Assembly: GCA_964639665.1 (NCBI GenBank)
Contig: CAZXEU010000198.1
Location: 1 to 6,167, forward strand
Direction of reading: 5' to 3'
From: CAZXEU01 sp964639665
GTDB taxonomy: Bacteria > Bacteroidota > Rhodothermia > Rhodothermales > Bin80
Length of the DNA stretch: 6,167 nucleotides
The notes under the pieces were generated by a model that was given only the letters and a program-made list of their open reading frames with translations, was not told the DNA's origin and did not search any database. The position numbers were made by a program, and so were the translations under genes. Shown piece after piece: positions 1-4,090 of the stretch (the first letter of the stretch is position 1; each line of letters starts with the position of its first letter).

Positions 1-33
1 GCGTAGAAGCAGGACCTGCGCATCCTTTACCAT
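1..33 (-). CDS. istA: IS21-family transposase IstA, N-terminal 11 codons only
   Basis: The minus-strand ATG at 33-31 begins MVKDAQVLLLR and runs off the left edge of the window. IS21-family transposases of the IstA type commonly begin with a similar M-V-x-D-x-Q-V-x-x-L stretch, leading into the helix-turn-helix that binds the repeats at the IS end. IstA is the DDE-type transposase and works with the ATPase helper IstB. The same frame is open upstream to a GTG at 75-73, but the ATG gives the better family match. Only 11 residues are visible, so the call rests on this short match plus the repeat-bearing end next to it. No good ribosome binding site is obvious; GCGAG directly precedes the ATG. 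Confidence 0.5.
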   Translation of the reverse strand, partial: MVKDAQVLLLR

Positions 34-91
34 CTCGCTTGTGGACTGACCGAACAGACCGGCCGGTCCACTCACAAGACGACGTCAAGTC

Positions 92-134
92 CCGTTAATT
101 TTAATTGTCGTCGCCGTTAATTCTAAATGTCGTC
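92..134. repeat. Two tandem 21-bp direct repeats at the IS end
   Basis: Copy 1 is 92-112 and copy 2 is 114-134, a 22-bp period with one intervening base. They agree at 19 of 21 positions and differ only at 101/123 (T/C) and 105/127 (T/A). Each has the core CCGTTAATT, then a short A/T stretch, then TGTCGTC. The AT-rich cores stand out from the surrounding GC-rich sequence. Their place just inside the inferred IS terminus fits the multiple transposase-binding repeats of IS21-family ends. The T-to-A difference gives copy 2 an ATG, which becomes the first in-frame start for the truncated gene beside it. Confidence 0.8.
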
Positions 135-135
135 A

Positions 136-453
136 ATCACGGCACGCTACGTGCCCGACGGCCGCCTGTTCATCTCTTTCCGCGATACTGCGCACGAAAC
201 GCCGACACAAGGAGACTGGGTAGGATGGGTTGGTACGTACGAAGATCTCGTACGCGGCACAGAAGGCGAGTACCGTGTCCGCGTCATGGACAACAAGCAT
301 GGGTGGGACAGTACGTACCCAGCCGTGGAAATCCTTCGTGACGGCACAATAGTCACAACGACATACGGCCACTGGAACGAGGGAGCAGAGCCTTACATTG
401 TCTCCGTCCGGTTCACGTTGGCGGAATTAGATGCGAAGGCGGCCGCCCTGTAG
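136..453 (+). pseudogene. Sialidase/BNR-family protein, C-terminal fragment cut by the IS end
   Basis: The frame encodes 105 residues from ITARYVPDGRLFISFRD to a TAG at 451-453. Recognisable segments are PDGRLFISFRD, DWVGWVGTYEDLV, the R-x-R-V-M-D-N stretch, YPAVEILRDGTIVTTTYGHW and PYIVSVRFTLAELDA. These match the last beta-propeller blades and C-terminus of secreted sialidase-like (exo-alpha-sialidase / BNR repeat) proteins found in carbohydrate-degrading bacteria. Such proteins are usually several hundred residues with a signal peptide, so most of the propeller and any catalytic residues are missing. No aspartate box is visible. The frame technically opens at ATG 127, but codons 127-135 lie in the IS repeat and a TAA (124-126) precedes them, so that start is borrowed from the element. 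If the family call is right, the rest of the gene should lie on the far side of the IS. True sialidase activity of the parent is not implied; many family members act on other glycans. Confidence 0.72.
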
Positions 454-889
454 CGGGCAAACCATCGTCAGGTTTAGGCGTCGCACTGCGAATGATAAGC
501 GCGCAGATACTGCATAGTCGCCTGGCGTAGTATCCGCAGCGCCGGACGCAAGGGACCTCGGTAGGCGCACCAGCTCCGGCATTCACGGTGGGGTGGAGAC
601 GCTAGCCCTGACCCGGTCCGGTAAGCTTGATATCAGCCAGGCAAGTCGGCCTTGATTTGCTTTGGCCAGCGCCTTCGCATTCGTGTACCTGGTGCCGGAG
701 GGTGTGCAGAAATTCTGTCGGGCGGGCCGCTACGTTTTCGCGCTACCGATTCCGCGAGGTACCTGGCTACCCTGAATATCTTCGGTTCAACTACCTGGAA
801 TCCGGACCTAGCTCCGAATGCGCCCCGTACACGTCCCAAGTCCCTGCGCAAGACCAAGCCGTGCTAGTAGATCAAGCCTCCGGCATCTC
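454..889. other. 436-bp stretch without a supportable gene
   Basis: This lies between the converging 3' ends of the sialidase fragment and the plug lipoprotein gene. Short open frames exist on both strands (for example about 633-857 minus and 652-867 plus), but their arginine- and proline-rich translations resemble no family I know and have no good ribosome sites. An imperfect inverted repeat is present: GCAGATACT at 503-511 against AGTATCCGC at 529-537 (8 of 9 positions pair, 17-bp spacer). A weaker one, AAACC (459-463) with GGTTT (471-475), sits just after the sialidase stop. Neither has a T-run, so neither looks like a standard intrinsic terminator. The stretch may be decayed sequence; nothing proves it. 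Confidence 0.5.
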
Positions 890-900
890 CTAATTGCCGG
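880..900 (-). terminator. Possible weak 3'-end hairpin of the plug lipoprotein gene
   Basis: CCGGCA (880-885) and TGCCGG (895-900) form a perfect 6-bp stem with a 9-base loop that contains the stop codon of the minus-strand gene. The GC-rich stem at a gene end suggests a transcription-end or mRNA-stabilising structure. No run of T follows on the minus strand, so it is not a typical rho-independent terminator. Confidence 0.25.
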
Positions 901-1420
901 GTCCCAACTTCGTCGTGATCAGCACCACCCCATTGGCGCCCCGAGCACCGTAAAGAGCCTTCGAATCTGCGTCCTTCAGTACCTCGATCTTGAGGATATC
1001 GTGTGGATTCATGAAGACACCCCGTTCCATGTGCAAGATGGGCATCCCGTCAATTACAAACAAAGGCTCGTTACCTCCTAGGATGGAGGACGGCCCTCGC
1101 ATGACAACCGACAACGTTCCATCAGCCCGTCGCAATACAGTGACTCCGGCAATCTGGCCATGAAGGAGCCCCTCCGTTATGGCAAATGGCTGACGCTTTG
1201 CCTCGTCTCCTTCCACGGTAGCAGCCCATCCGACTTCTTCCCCCGCAGCCGTAGCAATCGCCCCGGAATTGCGAAGCTCTCTGGCGGTTTCTTCGTCGAT
1301 CGCGGAGGTCGTCGCTTCTCCAATTGACGCAGAATTCCTGGTCCCGGCACATCCTGCTATCCACAGAATGGAAAGCACGAACATGATCCCGATAAGACCT
1401 GCACTCGAGTTCCGTTTCAT
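890..1420 (-). CDS. Plug-only TonB-receptor-domain lipoprotein
   Basis: The 176-residue protein begins with MKRNSSAGL, a hydrophobic segment (about 8-22) and a lipobox IAGC with the acceptor cysteine at residue 24, so it is predicted to be a lipoprotein. Residues 25-78 are a low-complexity, Ala/Glu/Thr-rich linker. Residues about 79-171 form a TonB-dependent-receptor plug domain of SusC/RagA style: LLHGQIAGVTV (85-95), VVMRGPSS (105-112), PLFVIDGMPI (119-128), IEVLKDADSKALYGARGANGVVLITTK (start 145, end 171). A SusC plug would be followed by a barrel of 600 or more residues, but here the protein stops five residues later, and no signature-helix or carboxypeptidase-regulatory-like domain precedes it. 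The ATG is preceded by GGGGATAGG, an acceptable ribosome site. It lies 205 bp after the DUF1080 gene on the same strand. The reading frame is intact and has its own signal peptide, so it is not a decayed susC. A role as gate modulator, TonB competitor or envelope scaffold is speculation; no function is established. Confidence 0.85.
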   Translation of the reverse strand: MKRNSSAGLIGIMFVLSILWIAGCAGTRNSASIGEATTSAIDEETARELRNSGAIATAAGEEVGWAATVEGDEAKRQPFAITEGLLHGQIAGVTVLRRADGTLSVVMRGPSSILGGNEPLFVIDGMPILHMERGVFMNPHDILKIEVLKDADSKALYGARGANGVVLITTKLGPGN

Positions 1421-1625
1421 TTGCCTATCCCCATTCCGTGGTTGCCACAGTGCTGCTCATACTAGCGGATCGACGCCCGCTACGTTCCCGTCTACTTTCC
1501 AAGCACGGCCATTCGAGTGCAGCATTCTCGCCTCCAGCCGAGGGAGATCTTTCAATCTCAGCTTTGGGGCTCCCTTTAGCCTGACAGTCTGACGGCGTTT
1601 GTGTAGTAGAACCGGCACTCCTAAC
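1421..1625 (-). other. Intergenic leader upstream of the plug lipoprotein gene
   Basis: This 205-bp gap is longer than the other gaps in the cluster and could hold a separate promoter, but I see no convincing -35/-10 pair or Bacteroidota-type -33/-7 pair. It contains an inverted repeat TAGCGG (1463-1468) / CCGCTA (1477-1482) about 40-60 bases before the plug start codon, which could be a leader hairpin or operator. Nearer the DUF1080 stop, AGGGAG and CTCCCT segments (about 1543-1595) could pair, but no T-run follows. Confidence 0.3.
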
Positions 1626-2348
1626 TCACAGCCTGGTGAGCATGATGTTCCTGAATTCGACCCGCATCGGCGGCCCAGCGTGAAGCTGAAGAGCGATCAG
1701 GCCCGAGAACGACCGGCCAACGGGATCATTGTCCATCGCTTCGGCAGTCACATGGCCGTTGACCCTGTGGACAAGATGATTCCCTTCGGCCGTGATCTCG
1801 AACGAATTCCACTCACCTGCCTCGATGTGAGAAGCTAGCTCGTCAGGGTCACCTACGGCCCCAACCTCCCGGGGCATCCCGTCGTCGTCCACGACAACAT
1901 TCTGTCCGCGTCGCGCAATGAAACCGCGCCCTCCCTCTTCGTAAAGCATGCCGGTAAACCGGTTGGCTTCGTCCAAATCGGCTTGATAACCTCCTACCCG
2001 CCAGCCTTCCAACACCTTGCTCCGGTATTGTATGCCGGAGTTGTGGTTGGTCAGCTTGAATTCGAGAGAGAGCCGAAAATCCTCAACGGTACCTCCGGAC
2101 CAAATTAGAAAGGTATTGCCATGGGTCGGCGACTCCTCGGATGTCTCACCAACTATCGCCCCATTCTCCACACGCCAGAACAAAGGATCTCCATTCCACC
2201 CTGTCAGGTCCTGACCATTGAACAAGGCCTCGGTTTGCGAGCTACCGCCCCTTACCCCATCGACCGCTTGCTCGCTGCTGGAGCACTGGACGAACGCCAG
2301 CATGAGCAAGCCCGAGATGAGCGGGGTCACATGTAGCTTGCCTGTCAT
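1626..2348 (-). CDS. DUF1080 / 3-keto-disaccharide hydrolase-like secreted protein
   Basis: This 240-residue protein is a full-length member of the DUF1080 family (now named 3-keto-disaccharide hydrolase; a concanavalin A-like beta-sandwich). Family landmarks in order: LFNGQDLTGW (42-51), WRVENGAIVGE (58-68), FLIWSGG (80-86), NSGIQYRS (103-110), GWRVGGYQADLD (115-126), MLYEEGGRG (134-142), EWNSFEITAEGN (179-190), HRVNGHVTAE (194-203) and LQLHAGPPMRVEFRNI (220-235). Family members are linked to cleaving or hydrating 3-keto-sugars and glycosides, made by partner dehydrogenases; none is visible in this window. I chose ATG 2348-2346 because it begins a signal peptide (MTGKLHVTPLISGLLMLAFVQC) and TTGGCGAG lies directly upstream. 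The frame stays open to 2468, but that extension would overlap the end of susD and bury the signal peptide. Cys22 could be lipidated, but Gln at -1 and Phe at -3 make a poor lipobox, so it may be periplasmic or secreted. It starts 110 bp after susD and is probably in the same operon. Confidence 0.88.
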   Translation of the reverse strand: MTGKLHVTPLISGLLMLAFVQCSSSEQAVDGVRGGSSQTEALFNGQDLTGWNGDPLFWRVENGAIVGETSEESPTHGNTFLIWSGGTVEDFRLSLEFKLTNHNSGIQYRSKVLEGWRVGGYQADLDEANRFTGMLYEEGGRGFIARRGQNVVVDDDGMPREVGAVGDPDELASHIEAGEWNSFEITAEGNHLVHRVNGHVTAEAMDNDPVGRSFSGLIALQLHAGPPMRVEFRNIMLTRL

Positions 2349-2412
2349 CTCGCCAAGTGTCGCGTGTATCCAACACCGGCTGACGCGGCCGGCAAGAACC
2401 ACCACGAAATGC

Positions 2413-2432
2413 AGCAACCACCTGCGGTTGCT
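2413..2432 (-). promoter_or_regulatory. Small hairpin between susD and the DUF1080 gene
   Basis: AGCAACC (2413-2419) and GGTTGCT (2426-2432) form a perfect 7-bp stem with a 6-base loop, starting 26 bases after the susD stop codon. No T-run follows, so it is more likely an mRNA-processing or stabilising structure between genes, or chance, than a full terminator. Confidence 0.35.
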
Positions 2433-2458
2433 CCCGCCTTGTTGCCCATCGGTAAACC

Positions 2459-4003
2459 CTACCGCCAACCGGGGTTCTGAGTGTAATTGCCCAGTACAAC
2501 CTCCACAGGATCAATCGGATACAGCAGCTTGAAGTCCTCGATGACGTAGTAGGTATTGTCTACCTTCGGGTCCCGCTGCCTGAATTCCTCACCGTGCCTG
2601 CGCATCGCATTGATGGCCACATCACTGCCGAAGCGCAGTAGATCAAGCCAATTGTGGGCTTCCCCAAACAGCTCCACGCTGCGCTCGTGCAGCACCGCAT
2701 CACCGAGCGGACTCCCCGTCACGCTGCCTGAATAGTTGGCTAGGTCGACACCGGGAAGCCCAGCCCGTTCGCGAACCCTGTTCAGGTAGGCTATGGCCTG
2801 TCCCTGGTTGCCCTGCCGCCAGTGGGCTTCGGCCGCCGACAACAGTACATCGGCAAACCGGAAAACCACGATGTTGGTGTTGTACCCGGTTACATTACTG
2901 GCATACTCCGGAAAATAGAATTTATTCAGGATCGGCAGTGAGTCGCCAAAGGCAATCTCGGCAAAGTCGCTGTTCCCTTCTTGTACCCACCAGGCGATGG
3001 ACTCGTCCTTGCGCATGTCGCCCTCTTCATAGCTTCGTATGAAGTCGGGAGTGGGCAGGAATACGCCCCTCGGGTTTATGCTCGGAGGCGCCAAACCGCT
3101 TGAATTGAACGGTATGACATCTGCCAGAAGCTGATTCTGTGACGGCTGTCCCGGGATAGTGGGATTGTACTGAATCTCCAGGATGGACTCGGCATTGTTC
3201 TTGTTGCCTGGACTAAAGATGTCCCGGTAACCTGAAAGAAGCTGATATTGGCCGCTGGCATCGATCGCCTCGAATTCACGCAGCGCGCTGGCATAATCTC
3301 CCGTCAGGAGATATGTCCGGCCCAAGAGCATCCTAGCTGCACCCTGAGTGACACGACCCACATCTCTCCCTGAGTAACTGGCTGGCAGTCTCCCGACGGC
3401 ATCCTGCAAATCGGCTATCACCTGGTTATACACTTCCGCCACCGGTCGCCTCCCATCCTCGGGCACCGCCTGAGCCGGGGTTCTTACCTCTTCCAGAATG
3501 AGCGGCATTTCGCCGTAGAACTGTGCTCCTGCCCAATAGGCGAACGCCCGCAATACTCGCGCCTCGCCCGTGATTCTGTCCTTCAATTGCGCATCCGGAA
3601 ACTCGACTTCCTCGATGCGCCCAAGAATGACATTGGTTTCCTTCACTAGTTCGAACAGATTGACCCAAATTCCCGCAGCCTGTCCGTTGTCTACGGTCAT
3701 GGTCCACTCGTCGAGCTGCGGAATGCCGGCAACCGTGTGGGGCAGGTTTACGTCAAAGTGCCGCGTCAGGTTAGGCCCCCTCAGATCAGCCATATTGCGA
3801 TAATTGTCGTCACCGACCATCGCCCTCCACTGGCTGTATGCCCCGTTAATGGCCTGCTCGAATTGCCCGGGCGTTTCGTAAAAGTTGGCCGTCGTGGAGA
3901 ACGACGCGGGATCCGGCTCGAGGAATGTATCACAGGCGGTCCATGATAGCACCACCAGGCACAGGGTCAAGGCGAATCCGAACCTTCTTGTTTCAGGTCT
4001 CAT
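2459..4003 (-). CDS. susD: SusD/RagB-family outer-membrane glycan-binding lipoprotein
   Basis: This 514-residue SusD-like protein has the normal length for the family. A signal peptide (hydrophobic about 8-20) ends in WTAC, with Cys24 the predicted lipid-modified residue. The N-terminal SusD-like region includes FYETPGQFEQAINGAYS (41-57), GEARVLRAFAYWAGAQFYGEMPLI (starts 146, ends 169) and a TPR-type helix pair around MLLGRTYLLTGDYASALREF (225-244). The C-terminal SusD/RagB region includes FRFADVLLSAAEAHWRQG (381-398), YLNRVRERAGLPGV (406-419), HERSVELFGEAHNWLDLLRFG (starts 439, ends 459) and the terminal LLYPIDPVEV...QNPGW (493-513). SusD proteins sit on the cell surface as a lid over the partner SusC barrel and capture the oligosaccharide. 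Ligand residues cannot be read from sequence alone. The start is supported by a GGAGG ribosome site (4010-4014) six bases before the ATG. It follows susC by 87 bp, the usual order. Confidence 0.96.
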   Translation of the reverse strand: MRPETRRFGFALTLCLVVLSWTACDTFLEPDPASFSTTANFYETPGQFEQAINGAYSQWRAMVGDDNYRNMADLRGPNLTRHFDVNLPHTVAGIPQLDEWTMTVDNGQAAGIWVNLFELVKETNVILGRIEEVEFPDAQLKDRITGEARVLRAFAYWAGAQFYGEMPLILEEVRTPAQAVPEDGRRPVAEVYNQVIADLQDAVGRLPASYSGRDVGRVTQGAARMLLGRTYLLTGDYASALREFEAIDASGQYQLLSGYRDIFSPGNKNNAESILEIQYNPTIPGQPSQNQLLADVIPFNSSGLAPPSINPRGVFLPTPDFIRSYEEGDMRKDESIAWWVQEGNSDFAEIAFGDSLPILNKFYFPEYASNVTGYNTNIVVFRFADVLLSAAEAHWRQGNQGQAIAYLNRVRERAGLPGVDLANYSGSVTGSPLGDAVLHERSVELFGEAHNWLDLLRFGSDVAINAMRRHGEEFRQRDPKVDNTYYVIEDFKLLYPIDPVEVVLGNYTQNPGWR

Positions 4004-4009
4004 CTGTTG

Positions 4010-4014
4010 CCTCC
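4010..4014 (-). promoter_or_regulatory. Shine-Dalgarno site of susD
   Basis: The minus strand reads GGAGG six bases before the susD ATG. It fixes the start codon. It is also a taxonomic hint, because many Bacteroidia genes lack a Shine-Dalgarno sequence. Confidence 0.75.
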
Positions 4015-4046
4015 AAGTCGTCTAGATCGAGTTTAGTGCGATCATA

Positions 4047-4077
4047 CGGCCCGGGAGGACTGCATCCTCCCGGGCCG
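4047..4077 (-). promoter_or_regulatory. Strong 13-bp-stem hairpin between susC and susD
   Basis: CGGCCCGGGAGGA (4047-4059) and TCCTCCCGGGCCG (4065-4077) are perfect inverted repeats around a 5-base loop. The structure begins 13 bases after the susC stop and ends 32 bases before the susD Shine-Dalgarno. On the minus strand the stem is followed by TATGATCGCAC, not a T-run, so full rho-independent termination is unlikely. Its position and stability fit a processing/stabilising stem-loop or partial attenuator that sets different amounts of susC and susD mRNA; this role is inference. The arms contain TCCTCC/GGAGGA, so an alternative pairing with the susD GGAGG (4010-4014) is conceivable. Confidence 0.7.
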
Positions 4078-4090
4078 CGATAGGATTGAT

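Larger units (their letters stand above)
1..135 (-). mobile_element. End of an IS21-family-like insertion sequence (left end, partial)
   Basis: Three observations support an IS end. First, the minus strand starting at 135 reads TGACGAC, matching the 5'-TG...CA-3' termini common in the IS21 family. Second, just inside this end are two tandem near-identical 21-bp repeats (92-112 and 114-134); multiple subterminal repeats are a known IS21-family trait. Third, about 100 bp inside the end, a minus-strand ATG opens a frame resembling the N-terminus of IstA. The boundary at 135/136 is also where recognisable sialidase-family coding begins on the plus strand. The rest of the element (istA body, istB, other end) lies beyond the left edge, so neither the full terminal inverted repeat nor a target duplication can be checked here. 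The assignment is inference from short motifs, but the three signals agree. Confidence 0.62.

Noticed and set aside
92..134. Short CRISPR-like or attC-like array
   Set aside because: There are only two copies, separated by a single base, with no spacers and no cas or integrase gene; the position at an IS terminus explains them better.
105..341. Plus-strand open frame overlapping the sialidase fragment in another frame
   Set aside because: It starts inside the IS repeat and is an Arg-rich out-of-frame reading of the sialidase coding sequence.
623..634. AAGCTTGATATC, identical to a piece of common cloning-vector polylinker
   Set aside because: It is only 12 bases, and the flanking bases do not continue as polylinker; chance is the simpler explanation.
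633..893. Small open frames on both strands in the 454-889 gap
   Set aside because: Their translations are Arg/Pro-rich, match no known family, overlap each other on opposite strands and lack ribosome sites.
2349..2468. N-terminal extension of the DUF1080 protein to an ATG at 2468
   Set aside because: It overlaps the susD stop and would place the clear signal peptide 40 residues inside the protein; the ATG at 2348 has a suitable upstream GCGAG and begins the signal peptide directly.
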